A DNA stretch of 64,000 nt from positions 59,924,232-59,988,231 of the forward strand of contig NC_071668.1 in assembly GCF_028554725.1 (NCBI RefSeq), in the 5' to 3' direction. Below the pieces are notes generated by a model. That model was not told where the DNA came from. It did no database searches and was given only the letters and a program-made list of their open reading frames with translations. The DNA is from Zeugodacus cucurbitae (lineage: Eukaryota > Arthropoda > Insecta > Diptera > Tephritidae). Below are positions 34,416 through 46,673 of the stretch, piece after piece. Numbering within the stretch: the stretch's first letter is position 1; the number at the start of each line of letters is the position of its first letter. A program made the position numbers and the translations under genes.

Positions 34416-37049
34416 CTTTGTTAACTCAATATGTTATAAATAAAAGAAAGTTCTCTTCTTCTTAGCAGTAGCTTATAAAAAATGCGAGTCATAAAAATAA
34501 AAAACTGTGACTGCTTGGATAGCTAACAATGGATGGGTAATAGACACTTAATAAATGTTGCCCAGATTGCTGACCAATTGACATGGTGTAGGTTAACTGG
34601 TTATTGAAAAGGACATATCTGCAGGCGTTCGGATGGGAAATTGACTCATTTGTAGTATACGCTAATCTAAGCGCAGTCAGTCAATAACAGTGATATCCTT
34701 ACTTAAGGCTTTGTATTTACTGCTGCTTTATTTAGGCTTTATTGAAAGTAGATCTTATGTCATTGACTTAGGACACCAGATTTTGATAAAAAAACATAAT
34801 CTCTTCCGGTAAATAGTTTTGTTGTATCCATTATCGAATACGAGTTCATGTAATGCTTCTGAAAAGAAAACAGCTCGTGAGCAAACTCAACCAACAACAC
34901 TAAATATTACTGATTTTACAATATGTGCTATAGTAAATTTTGTGTTAAGTTTACAGGGTCTATTAGCTTGTGTGAAGCGTTACACGCAAATTGTCATATG
35001 CAGGTTTATATTATTATTCGACACGGTTGCGTATAGGACACGTACGAGTATGCACGTGCGCATTGTGTAAATTCCTGCCACGTTTTAAACGTTTTTCGCT
35101 CAACTAAATTTTCTCGAATGTGTGATTACATTAACTAAGCTACATATGTATAACTTGGCAGTATCGTTGCTAGTATTAGTTTCAAAACCAGCAATATTTT
35201 AACTGATGTTAATGAAACCGACACTATACATTTTTGCAACCATTAACTCTATTTAGCATTCGACGTGTGTCCTGTATATATGAATAACTATATTGCATTG
35301 CGTGCATGATTTTATTAAGTTACGATAGCAGAAATTTCATATTAAGCGCTAATAAATTAACTTAGTATTTTAACGCTAATTTTTAACAAGTTCAACGATT
35401 TAATTTCACTTAATTTTAAATAGGTAACTGGCGGGAAAGTTGTAAAAAAGAAAAAAGGGAAAGGTAAACAAAAATGAGAGAAATGTCATATAAATAGATA
35501 TATCATATAATATAAAATTACCTAGGTAAATGTTGGTTGAATATGAATAAGAGAATATAAATTTAGTTAGCCTTTCATGTTGTTATTTTTATTTTAAGCA
35601 ATTTATACTCCACATTATAGCACACCACGTTGTATACGTAGATCGAATTATGATCGAATTTTGACTTTGAGTTGCGTATACGCCATGCACTCCAGCTGAG
35701 TACATCCCAAATAATATTATTTTCTAACATTATGCATTCATTAATTTTTTTTGTTTTGTTCCAAAAGTGTGCAAAACCCTTTAACTGTTTTGCTGACAAG
35801 AAAAATGATTTCCTATTTCCCGAATTCATAATACTCGGTCGACCGCATTGATATTTGAAAGTCTTTTCTGCTTTCACATTTTTAGAACAGCCTGATTTAC
35901 TTGAGAATCATTTCAGATCTGTTTTCGATTCGTAATGGGCAACGAAAATACATATTATTTGTTGAATGTAAGTTTATTCTTATATCAACGACTTCTGTTG
36001 CTTTTACATATGATTTGCATTAAAAAAGGCGTCGCACTTGTAGCTATGACAATATGGCAAACGATTATGCCAATTGAGTGGAGCCAACATTAGGCACATA
36101 TTCTCTTTATCAATGTGTCACACACCAACTAAACTACAAACTCAGCAGCAGAGGATGCCAGTTACAACGGTGTCTACCAAAATCGATCACATCGCAAACG
36201 GAAAGGCAAGAGCAAAGGAAATGCATTTGCATGCGAGTAATTCGAGTCCCCGACTTTGAAAATTATACAGTGAGACAGACTTCCCTTCTCAGCATCAAAC
36301 AGAAAAATAACAAAGAATGTGCGAAATATATATTTTTATTAAAGAAATCCATCAAATAAATAAATCTTGCTTAAGTGAATGGATGTGCCGCTTTTCACTG
36401 CCAGTTTTCTTTTCGATGGCCTAGCTGATGCGAAAGTTTCGACTGCCGGCTCACAGTAGCAAACACTTATCTAACTTCTCGATGATCCAAAATTTGTGGA
36501 ATTTCTGCAAAGATTAAGGAAAAAAGAAAATCTTGTTCGGCTAGGACGCTCAATATTTTTTTATTATTTACATTCAAACTGTTTGCCTGCATCTTTACTC
36601 TATCCTACACAGAACTTATAGATAGTGAGTTCTGTGTTTTCATCACTTATGTGCGATATATGCAAATGTACATGAGAGATGCATTTAGCTTATTACTTTT
36701 TATATATAATATATAGACACATGGCATCACTGCGATATATGTGCACAAGGCTTCATGCAATTTTCCTTGATTTCCAAGAAGTCTTGTCCAAAATCTTCTT
36801 TTTGATTCTATTTAGCATAAAGTTCTGTGGAATTTTGAATGTATTAAATAAATTTTTGCAAAATGGATTTACGAAATCGGTTTATGCGGAAAAGCGTATA
36901 GAGAAGTTACCATGACATTTCGCTTGTGAAATGTGTTTTTATATATTTTGAATACTTTAAATTTCAGTTGCTAATTCAGTTGTTCGTAAATATTACATTA
37001 AATTTTTCACCTATAATTTGTTCAGAGGGCCACCCTTACATTATTTGTG
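34416..37049. other. gene-poor stretch with two unproven frames
   Basis: Contains the candidate exon at 36074-36259 and a 100-codon minus-strand frame at 35575-35877 (begins MKAEKTFKYQCGRPSIMNSG) that I do not recognise. The rest is A/T-rich. Confidence 0.4.
36074..36259 (+). CDS. weak candidate terminal exon
   Basis: The frame reads HTPTKLQTQQQRMPVTTVST then KIDHIANGKARAKEMHLHAS, ending NSSPRL and TGA. It is less A/T-rich than the flanks, with an AATAAA-containing AAATAAATAAATC about 100 bases downstream. There is no strong acceptor and a second frame is also open here, so this may be chance. Confidence 0.22.
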   Translation: MSGANIRHIFSLSMCHTPTKLQTQQQRMPVTTVSTKIDHIANGKARAKEMHLHASNSSPRL

Positions 37050-37400
37050 TCTATAACACCTTGCTTGCCGAGCAATTAACTAAAACACAGAAATCCTTTC
37101 ATCACTTCAACAAGTAAGTTTTTTCAGTGGAGATAGCTAACTAGAGATGAAACCTCCCTCTCTGTGCTTATATGTATTTGTAAGCGCAATTTCACGTCTC
37201 ATTGCGAGCAACGCCAATACTCCTACTATGAATAGCGTTGAATAAATGCTGAATACTTTAATGAAATTTGGTATGGTAAAACAGCCTCGTTTTTGTCTCT
37301 TCCTGACCTTTTTGCTTACCACTGCGAGGTAAGCTTCATTTGCCAATATTTAAATATCAAGACCAACCGACCAACTTTGAAGTAGTCACTTCAAGGCAAC
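37050..37400 (+). repeat. duplicated block P, copy 2
   Basis: Same ordered words as 20165-20790 (CTTGCTTGCC, GAAATCCTTTCATCAC, GCTGAATACTTTAATGAAAT, CGACCAACTTTGAAGTAG) with shorter spacing. Non-coding. Confidence 0.5.
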
Positions 37401-39439
37401 AACACCAACTACATAAATAGGAACTGCTATTGACTGCCGTTTCGTAGTTTCTGTACGTATGTAGATTTGAATGTTTGCTGACATTGCCTCAGCTCGTATA
37501 CATATATTTAACTCATATATATATATATTTAACTGCTTGTAACTTAGAATGTTGCCTTGTGCCTCATGCAGTTTGCTAAAGTAGTATTCGTTCTCGATAT
37601 TTAACTTCACAACCACTTTTACAGCAACAACTTTTACGTGGAACAATTCATTCTAATATTCGTATTACGATATACCTAAATACTTCATTTGACTAAATAT
37701 TCTCAATACGCCAATATCGTTCTTTATGGTTCTTTATGGTATATCGAATTTTTTAAAAGAAATTCTTTACTAGATATGTGACCAAGCAGAAGCCATCTGC
37801 TGGTTGCTTCTTTTCTCTAAATATTCTATGGTATGCAGTGTGCTACTAGTATGGCAACAAAGCGAAACACAATAAAAATATTGGAGAACACAATTGGAAA
37901 AATTTAACGAAATTAAATCTTACGTACCAGAATCCCATTAAGTTTTGCAGTCGGCATATTTGCTGTGATATAAGTAAATAGATAAAATTGACAATGTCGT
38001 TTTAATGTATTTAGTTTGTTCAGATTTCTGATTCCATTGCATTTTCATCATTTCAATTAAATTTGTCTAGAAATCAGAAATTGTGTGCATGTTGAATTTT
38101 AAGAGGAAGTCTTCTGCAACGTTATAGCGTTACGTGCTTACTTTCAAGACATTAAATTTAATTGATTGCTCAAGAGCTGTTCGTACAAGCGCTGCTGGAC
38201 ATTTATCTTCTGAAGATTTTTATATTTGAAAATTTCATTTTAGTGAAACGAATTAATGGAATTTGTGTGATTCGAATAGTCGTTTAGGTGAAGTTTTATT
38301 GTAGTTGTAATAAGATTATCAAGAATAAAAATTAGAAATTTCCGTTCTATGCTTTAACGAACATTATACATCCAACAATTACGGACTGTGAATTTTCTCG
38401 ATTCAAAGTAATTAACATACTCTATATTCTCGAGATTCATAATATTGCTGTGGAAACATCGAAAGCCTTACTTGTTCAAATATGCATTGAAATTATGGGA
38501 GTATTATGTGCAAGTGAATTTTCAGAAACTGTTAAAAATGCAATGACGATTATTATAGTTGATTAATAATCAGTTAGTATGGAGAAATAATATTTACATA
38601 TGATGAAGATCTTATGAAACTTCACTTCAAAGGAATTCACGAGAAGAATATACTCATATAAAGAAAAAAGTCCTTCGATCGATTCGTTGATGCCTTTACA
38701 AATAATTGAATGCCATTCCATTGCATTATTATGAAAACAAAAGGTAAGCGCTGGTAAAGTGTTTGACACTCGTGAGTAAAGGTGAATTTTATATAAGTTG
38801 CAGATAAACAAGCACATTAACTTTTCGAATTCTAAAAATTAATTCTTTGTACTATTTACTGGTTTTCAATTTCCTTTACACAAACGCATTAGTATATTTT
38901 TAAGGCTATGTTTGTACTGGTGTATTATCATTATTATTATTATGGTTATTGTTTACAATATTGAAAAGCTATTGCATGCAACTATACTTTTATTACTGAG
39001 CATGTATACATGCAATTTAACAATTTTCATGAACTACATTTAAATATGATTCCATCCAGTTGACAAATAGAAAAATGGACAGTCGGCACAATTGATTCTG
39101 AAAGGTTATCAATGAATTAAATTGAATTGTATTGAAATTGCATGACAACTGTGTCGGTTTGTTCGATGAACGAATGTAATGTAGTAATGTTGCACATGCC
39201 AAACGAATAGTTGCATATGCTTTTATTTTGCTTGACTAGTAGTGCTGGCTTCATTATTCTCAATTGCGCTGTGATTTTAACTTTTGGTATAGTTTTGAGT
39301 CGCTTTTATTGCTAGCACAAATTGAATCGAAGTAAATTTCTATCACGCAACTATGAAAAATGTTTAATGGATATGTATACATAAAAATATTCTCTTGGTG
39401 AAATATACTCGACAAGCATATAATTTTCGGGTATTTGCT
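37401..39439. other. AT-rich DNA, nothing recognised
   Basis: Contains a small tandem copy of GTTCTTTATG near 37715. No coding-like segment is seen. Confidence 0.4.
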
Positions 39440-39720
39440 CTTATACGCATTGCTTATACATTTTGTCATGTGTAGCCGCTGGAACATGCGGCTTCATATG
39501 CAACAGCTGGAACTATGCTAGATAATTGTTATGTAGTTATTTCAATACTTTTAAAACCACATTTTTAATTTAGAACACAACTGGACAGAGAAGGTGTTTA
39601 AGATAGTAACTAAAATTTACTTCGACTATAACAGCTTCAGAGATGAATGCGGCAGTCAAGAAGAACTAAAATTTATTCCGTTAGAAATATGTTACATAAA
39701 CTTCATGCAAAGTAATTAAA
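39440..39720 (+). repeat. duplicated block R (partner at 56880-57120)
   Basis: CAACAGCTGGAACTATGCTA plus AATTGTTATG matches AACAGCTGTAACTATGGTTG plus AATTGTTATG at 56950. Weaker similarity continues on both sides. Lies just before block Q copy 2. Confidence 0.4.
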
Positions 39721-40189
39721 TTTAGACAATTTAGCACTGAGCTGCCCGCAGGCTTTAAATTTGAGTCTTCTCCCCCACACAATTATTCACATATAATTGT
39801 CGTGGGTATCATTTACACTTTGGTTAACTTTCATTACTTGGCACACAGCCAAGTGCGCTCATGGTAATTCTTTGCACTTATATACATATCTGCACAATGT
39901 GAATGTGCGTGGTAGCAGAGAATATCGACAGCAGGCCAATTTAAACTTACTCAAATATGCCGGTCAGAATATTGAGATATGTGAGTCTAAAAAATAACGT
40001 GTTTTCTGCTGTTGGAACAATCAGTTGTGCAAACCAGTAGACCGAAGCGTATTAATTTGTCGCAATTTCTGACAAAGGGCTTATAGCAAAAGTTTTGCAG
40101 AAAAAATTGAATGAACGCAAGAAATTATGTAGTTGTGGATTGAATTTGATGAAGTGGAAAGCGCGGTTGAAAGTAGGCAAGGCCGTTAA

Positions 40190-40994
40190 CACGTTGGCTG
40201 CCAATGTATCACCGGTGATCACAACAAAAAACTACCCCCAACTGCCAGTGTATCACCGGTGATCACAGCAAAAAACTACTCCCAGGTGCCAATGTATCAC
40301 CGGTGATACACGCCTAGGGCTCTAGAATTTAGGGGCCTTAACGGAAGGAGTTTTAAGAAAGACGTAAGTTAATTTTAAAAGAAAAAATATTTAATTTAAT
40401 AGTAAAACACAACTTAAAAAAATAATACTCAATTATAAATAGGAAACTGCAATTCATTCCTGTAAACAAAAAAATTATATAAATTCAATGTATTTGCTGA
40501 AAATGATTGAGGCATATGAATGGAGACCGAGGACATTGTTCGCAGTATGGGGATACAAGTTTGGCCTTCTTCCTTGCAGCATCATGTTGCGAAGCCCTCA
40601 AAATTTTTCAAAGTCGCTCCGGTGGCAGGCAAATCCTATTCTGTCGTAGTTCCCGTCTGATGTTCATCTACGATATTACTAAAACTGTCATCACTCGATG
40701 CATCACTGCTGTAATCTGGGATGTACGATTCTTCATCTGTACTAAAATCTTGTCCACTATCACTGGAATCTTACCGGTGATACACATTGCAAAAAATAAA
40801 TAACAGTTAAAAAAAACAGCAAGTGTTCACCGGTGATCACAGCACAAAAACATTTTCTAACGCGTCGGGAGCATGAATTTTATTCATGGTAAAAAAATCT
40901 CGTTGTAACTCAAAGCACAACATGTATTTTTTTGCTTGGCAACTGGGAGTAGTTTTTTGTTGTGATCAACGGTGATACATTGGCAGCCAACGTG
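40190..40994. mobile_element. piggyBac-like non-autonomous element with TTAA target duplication
   Basis: Flanked by TTAA (40186-40189 and 40995-40998). The inverted ends are about 54 bp and nearly identical, each beginning CACGTTGGCTGCCAATGTAT. The 12-bp palindrome ATCACCGGTGAT or a close variant occurs about six times: near 40208, 40252, 40298, 40771, 40830 and 40970. The left three sit in about 44-base tandem units. The interior carries a minus-strand acidic coding relic (40637-40770). TTAA specificity and the acidic N-terminus point to piggyBac; at 805 bp it lacks a complete transposase. Confidence 0.8.
40637..40770 (-). pseudogene. acidic N-terminus of a piggyBac-type transposase (relic)
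   Basis: The minus strand reads DSSDSGQDFSTDEESYIPDY then SSDASSDDSFSNIVDEHQTG and stops. A Ser/Asp-rich N-terminus like this is common in piggyBac transposases. No catalytic domain follows within the element. Confidence 0.5.
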
Positions 40995-41080
40995 TTAAGA
41001 GCTTTACAAATGAAAACAGTTATAGGTTGATTGGTGCATAATAAAATTTGATTAATAGCATGACTTTACTGGCAAAAGCC

Positions 41081-42094
41081 ATCACAATAATAATAATAAC
41101 CATAAGCGTTTTCATTTGGTATTATCTTTTCACTGTTTTCGTTTTGACTTATTTAGGGGACTACAATGTTACTAGTACATGATAATTGGATTTTAATTCC
41201 GCTTAATTTACATAATTTAATATTCTCTTATTATAAAACACTTTGTTTAGGTAATGCAACGGACTGATTGGCTGTATGTAAAGTACCATTGTAGCCTGTT
41301 GGGACCTTTAAACTCAGATATCTTTTGACCTCTTTATGAGTTAGTGTGTCAATTGCCTTACTGCAAGTAATTGGTAAATTTTAACTTTAGAGGATTTTGT
41401 GAATATTTGAATACGTATAAGCCATGTTTGCTTTGGTGCCTTGTCCGACGAGTCGACTGTTTGATTGACAAAGTATAAAAACAATATTTTGGAGCGTTTA
41501 AGAACTAATCCTCTGTTAGGAATGCATTTCAGTTTGTATTTTGAAATAAATAATAAAACTGACACCGACGAATATGTTTTTCTGTTCCCATTTTGATCAA
41601 CAGTTAAATTATAAGTGCTACCAAGGGAGTGTTTGTTAAGAAAGTTATCCTAGTTGATATATAAATTTGAAAAAATTAAAGAAGAAATATATGTATTAGC
41701 AATACAAATTCAAAGGCCAGTATATTTTTATTTGACAAATTACGACATTCATGTGCGATTGAATGTTAAAATATGCTAAGGGCTTCCGTTTGAGTGGAAT
41801 TTATACATACATATTTACTTGTAAGTTTGTGAAGTTCGAAGTTTATTTGCAATAAATTTTGTTAAATTGTGTTAATTGGGTTGATTTGGATATAAATATT
41901 TCGCGTCTATGAGTATTGCAAATTGAGAGAGTAGAAAATTATTGATTATATTCTAACTTAGGCATGCTGTATTTGTTTTTAGTGTTCGGAATATCAAAAT
42001 TGCTCTTACTTCAAGCCGAATTTACTTTTAAATTCAACCCAAAATACAAAAGATACTCAGACAGCGCGAGGCACGAAATATATTCAGGGTTATA
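41081..42094. other. AT-rich DNA, nothing recognised
   Basis: Spacer between block Q copy 2 and the first mariner. No coding-like segment is seen. Confidence 0.4.
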
Positions 42095-43372
42095 CGAGGG
42101 CTGCTATATATATTTCTGGCCTAGGCAACACTAAGTGTTGCCAGGTGCAATCTGACATTTCCATTGGAAAGTTTGACATTTTTTAGCATAACATCACTCA
42201 GAACGTTTTGTCATTTAATCGTGAATTGTTTTATTTACAGGGAATTAAAAAATTCATCTCAACCAAAAAATGGTATTAACTCGTGAACATTTTCGTGCGA
42301 TCATTTTTCACAACTTTCGACGTGGATTATCGCGACAAGAGTGCATCGATCTTTGTATGGTTATGAAGCACCATCCTATAGCACTGTGAAAACCCGGTAC
42401 AATAAATTCAATCGTGACCGACGCTCGCTCAAAGACGAATTCCGTGAAGGTCGTCCAAAACAGCCGTTGTGCCAGAAAACATCGATGCCGAACGTGAACT
42501 GATAATGGAAGACCGTCATGTTACATAACTTCAGATAAAGGCATGCCTATGCATTTCTCCCACCAGCATACATTCGATATTGCATGAACACCTGGCCGTA
42601 AAAAAAGATTTGTTCTCGTTGGATCCTGCACAATTTGACAATCGCTCAAAAAAAGGCTCGTGTGGATTGGTGTAAAGAAATGCTGAGAAAATACGATCGC
42701 GGCGCTTCAAAAGACGTTTATAAGATCGTCACAGGTGACGAATCATGGATCTATGCGTATGAGCCCGAAACAAAACAGCAATCGACCGTATGGGTCTTCC
42801 AAGCCGAGCCAAATCCAACGAAAGTTGTTCGTGGAAGAAGCACTTCGAAGCAAATGGTCGCCTGTTTCTTCGGCAAAACTGGTAATGTGGCGACTGTTCC
42901 GCTTGAGCAACGTAGGACGGTCAATTCTGAGTGGTACACCATCATTTGTTTGCCTGAAGTCTTCGGAGAAATTCGAAAAACGAACAAGAGAAGATGAATC
43001 ATTGTGCACCATGACAATGCGAGCTCTCACACATCGGCTCAAACCAGCGCATTTTTGACTGGTCGAATTGATGGGTCATCCACCGTACAGCCCTGACTTG
43101 GCACCCAATGACTTATTTTTATTCCCACACATCAAGAAAATAATGCGTGGTCAACGATTTTCGTCGCCAGAAGATGCTGTTGAAGCATTCAAAAACCATG
43201 TTTTGGAGGTGTCTCAATCGGAGTGGAAAAAGTGCTTCGAAAATTGGTTTGAGCGCATGCAAAAGTGTATACATCTTGATGGAGAATATTTTGAAAAACA
43301 ATAAAACGATTTTGTTTGATAAATATTCCTATTTTCATTATTAGGCCAGAAATATATATATAGCAGCCCTCG
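42095..43372 (+). mobile_element. full-length mariner element (1278 bp)
   Basis: Bounded by TA (42093-42094 and 43373-43374). The inverted ends are about 29 bp: CGAGGGCTGCTATATATATT and inward TTCTGGCCTA, the right end having one extra TA. Length, TA target and encoded protein fit mariner. A sister copy in the opposite orientation lies 1.1 kb downstream (44497-45183). Confidence 0.92.
42270..43304 (+). pseudogene. mariner transposase, inactivated
   Basis: Starts MVLTREHFRAIIFHNFRRG and ends GEYFEKQ. Catalytic words are visible: VTGDESWIYAYEPETKQQ, VHHDNASSHTSAQT and YSPDLAPNDLFLFP. The expected spacing between second and third aspartates is 34 (DD34D). By comparison with the sister copy at 44497 I count at least six lesions: a 10-bp deletion after RQECID, a 1-bp deletion near GRPK, a stop in the HVT-QI segment, a 1-bp insertion before the CSRWIP position, a CGA-to-TGA change before HHDN, and a short deletion before MGHPPYSPD. 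No active enzyme is possible. Confidence 0.92.
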
Positions 43373-43374
43373 TA

Positions 43375-44494
43375 TGTGTAAAACTAGGCGTGAACACATA
43401 TAGTTGAATTTAAATAAACTATGTTGAAGTATGGAACGACTCCAAGTGTCAAAGCGCAAGGCAGTGTTATTACGAACGAAACAAAGCAAGTGCATTAAAA
43501 ATGCAACACTACAAAGCACAAAAACCGCTTCTAGCATTTTAAACTAACAATTCAAGCCACGAAAGCTTTATTATGCAATTGAAAAGTAGACGCAGTAAAC
43601 AAAAAACAACAGAATAGAAAAGTGAAGCATTTTTCAAGAGTAGCGCCGGTATTACGGTTGGAACTAGCGAGTGCTTTTAAACAATTCTTGTAACTTAACT
43701 ACAATTAACTGCCATAATTACCTAGAAGTATATGTGGTTATGACTACATACATTTGAGCAAATGCAGCACTTTAAAATGTACATTATGCAGAGTGTAAAT
43801 GCAAAATGGATGGTAGAAACACATATGTACATTTACATTCAACAAGTAGTTATTACAGCATGCAATTCTTACTGTCTATGTTACTCATATATTGAACAAT
43901 ACACTCTTAGCTACCAACTAGTGTGAGTGGCTTGCAAACAGCTTTTGTGGTAGGTGGCAATTGACATATTATAGCTTATCATAGGTCGCAAAAATACTAT
44001 TTGCCACTGTTTTTACTTACGTTCTAAAGAACTGAGTTAGTTATTGACATATTAAATTGTGTACCATTTATAACTCCATTTATCACTACTACATATCTTC
44101 GGTTTTAGTGAAATAATATACGTATATCTTTCAATTTTAATATGATACAAGATTATTTTTGGTGGAGCCTCAATGCAAACTCTTTAAGAGTATACATAAA
44201 TTTGAAGAATAAGTGTTTGGAAAGCAATAATATTACACCAATTTGTTCTCTTCTACTTACTGTATGATAAGTCAATCAATATCATTTCTTCCACTCTTCT
44301 TTTATTTCTTATAAAACAAATTTTCTTTCTACCGTGAGCACAATTTTATCTTCATGTAATCGGGCTAGACAAAAATCTGTTTCTGTTCTTCTTTATTGTT
44401 GTTATAGCATAGTAAACAGATTTGGAATGTTCATATGTGAAAAAAAGTGAAAAGATAAGCACAGAGAACACTGCAAACACCAAAAGCACACATA
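43375..44494. other. AT-rich DNA between the two mariners
   Basis: No coding-like segment or element end is seen. Confidence 0.4.
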
Positions 44495-44496
44495 TA

Positions 44497-45183
44497 CGAG
44501 CACTGCTATATATATTTCTGGCCTAATAATGAAAATAGGAATATTTATCAACGAAATGGTTTTATTGTTTTTCGAAAATATTCTCCATCAAGATTTATAC
44601 ACTTTTGCATGAGCTCAAACCAATTTTCGAAGCACTTTCTTTGAGCCTTTTTTTGAGCGATTGTCAAATTGTGCGGAATCCAACGAGAACAAACCTTATT
44701 TACGACCAGGTGTTCATGCAATATCGAATCTATCCTATTGGGAGAAATGCATAGGCATGCCTCTATCTGAAGGTATGTTACATGACGGTCTTGCATTATC
44801 AGTTCACGTACGGCATCGATGTTTTCTGGCACAACGGCTGTTTTTGGACGACCTTCACAGAATTCGTCTTTGAGCGAGCGTTGGCCACGATTGAATTCGT
44901 TGTACCGGTTTTTCACAGTGCTATAGGATGGTGCTTCATAACCATACAAAGATTTTAGTTCATCGATGCGCTCTTGTCGCGATAATCCACGTCGAAAGTT
45001 GTGAAAAATGATCGCACGAAAATGTTTACGAGTTATTCCATTTTTTGGCCGAGATGAATTTTTAATTCCCTGTAAAACAAACAATTCACGATTAAAAAAT
45101 GTCAAACTTTCCAATGGAAATGGCAGATTGCACCTGGCAACACTTAGTGTTGCCTAGGCCAGAAATATATATAGCAGCTCTCG
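44497..45183 (-). mobile_element. internally deleted mariner (687 bp)
   Basis: Flanked by TA (44495-44496 and 45184-45185). The ends CGAGCACTGCTATATATAT and its right-hand partner match the full copy with a few changes. About 590 bp covering the catalytic domain are missing. It lies in opposite orientation to the full copy. Confidence 0.9.
44548..45114 (-). CDS. catalytically deleted mariner transposase: DNA-binding half in an open frame
   Basis: An uninterrupted 188-codon frame. Residues from about 27 are the mariner N-terminal region (KNGITRKHFRAIIFHNFRRG, RQERIDELKSLYGYEAPSYS, GRPKTAVVPENIDAVRELIM, CSRWIPHNLTIAQKKA), which in mariners forms two helix-turn-helix units that bind the inverted ends. 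The frame then jumps to the last 30 residues (KCFENWFELMQKCINLDGEY), omitting all three catalytic aspartates. The usual ATG is out of frame through a 1-bp loss, so the open frame uses an upstream ATG in what is normally leader. If translated, the product could bind element ends without cutting. Expression is unknown; chance preservation in a young copy is the simpler explanation. Confidence 0.6.
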   Translation of the reverse strand: MESLTFFNRELFVLQGIKNSSRPKNGITRKHFRAIIFHNFRRGLSRQERIDELKSLYGYEAPSYSTVKNRYNEFNRGQRSLKDEFCEGRPKTAVVPENIDAVRELIMQDRHVTYLQIEACLCISPNRIDSILHEHLVVNKVCSRWIPHNLTIAQKKAQRKCFENWFELMQKCINLDGEYFRKTIKPFR

Positions 45184-45458
45184 TACATATCTAAGAAAAG
45201 GCAAAAACCGTTTAAAATAGCAAGAAGGCATTGAAGTTAATATAGGGAGCATTTGAGTCAAGCAATAACTTGGCCAATAACGATGCTAAGGAAAGCAAGC
45301 CGACTATATATCAGAGGGACTGTCGGGCGAAACTTTATGAGAGAGAGGGAAAGAAGGTAGACAGGAAAGGATAGAAAAATCGAAAAAATACATAATTAAT
45401 TTAATACCAGCAAAGATAAGTGTAGATGTGCGATACAACATGTTACTAAAAGTAGTAA

Positions 45459-46673
45459 AACAAGTAAGGAAGGACTGAGTTCGGGTGTAATCGAACATTT
45501 TATACTCTCGCAATTTATTTATTTAACTTTATTTATATTATATAATATACAATTTGACCCACATATTCGTCATATATATTGTATAAAGTCCATTGAAAGT
45601 TGGAAACCATAATGTTAGGTTAGAAGCATCGAGGTCCTCGTGTTCGATATATGGGGCCTTAAAAACCTATAGTCCGATTTCGTCGATTTTTAGAATGGGG
45701 CTGCCACATAAGTATAAGTATAAACATAGTATTTGTGCAAAGTTCTGCACCGATATCTTCATTAGTACTTACTTTATATATTGTAAAGTTAACGATTCAG
45801 ATCGTCTTCAAAGTTCTGGTATATAGGAAGTTGGCGTGGTTGTGAAGCGATTTGGCCTATTTTCACAACATATCATTGTGATGTAAGGAAACTATTAAAA
45901 ACCAAGTTTCATTGAAATCGGTCGAGTAGTTCCTGAGATATGGTTTTTGACCCATAAGTGGGCGACGCCACGCCCATTTTCCATTTTGTAAAAAATCTGA
46001 GTGCAGCTTCCATCTGCCATTTCTTATGTGAAATTTAGTGTTTCTGACGTTTTTCGTTAGTGAGTTGACACACTTTTGGTAATTTTCAACCTAACTTTTG
46101 TATGGGAGGTGGGCGTGGTTATTATCCGATTTCTTTCATTTTTGGACTGTATTAGGAAGTGGCTAAAAAAAACGACTGCAGAAAGGTTGGTTTATATAGC
46201 TCTATTGGTTTGCAAGATATGTACAAAAAACTTAGTAGCGGGCGGGGCCACGCCCACTTCTCCATAAAAATTACATCCAAATATGCCCCTTCATAGTGCG
46301 ATCCCTCATACCAAATTTTATTTCCATAGCTTTATTTATGGCTTAGTTATGGCACTTTATGTGTTTTCGGTTTTCGCCATTTTGTGGGCGTGGCAGTGGT
46401 CAGATTTTGCTCATTTTCGAAAGCAACCTTCCTATGGTGCCAAGAAATAAGTGTGCCAAGTTTCATCAAGATATCTTAATTTCTACTCAAGTTACAGCTT
46501 GCGCAGACGAACGGACGGACAGACAGACATTCGGATTTGAACTCCACTCTTCACCCTGATCACTTTGGTATATATAACCCTATATCTAACTCGTTTTGTT
46601 TTGGGTGTTACAAACAACCGTTATGTGAACAAAACTATAATACTCTCTTTAGCATCTTTGTTGCGAGAGTATA
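45459..46673 (+). mobile_element. full-length DINE-1-like element
   Basis: All family parts are present: AACAAGTAAGGAAGGACTGA start, TCGAACATTTTATACTCTCG, repeated GTGGGCGTGGC-like blocks, a GGAC/AGAC tract near 46510-46530, GGGTGTTACAAACAACCGT, and the end hairpin closing in TTGCGAGAGTATAA. Very similar to the copy at 10926-12073. About 1.2 kb, non-coding. Confidence 0.75.

Larger units (their letters stand above)
39825..41080 (+). repeat. duplicated block Q, copy 2, split by the TTAA element
   Basis: The left part (39825-40189) has CTTGGCACACAGCCAAGTG, GGCCAATTTAAACTTACTCA, GACAAAGGG and GAATTTGATGAAGTGG. The right part (40995-41080) has ATAAAATTTGATTAATAGCA. The two parts join across one TTAA when the element at 40190-40994 is removed, matching block Q copy 1. 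Confidence 0.6.

Noticed and set aside
35575..35877. 100-codon minus-strand frame
   Set aside because: Unfamiliar sequence, no splice or promoter context; kept only as a remark in the region entry.
40195..40310. Spaced direct repeats resembling a CRISPR array
   Set aside because: Only three ~44-base units with similar, not unique, spacers, lying in the end of a TTAA transposon in eukaryotic DNA.
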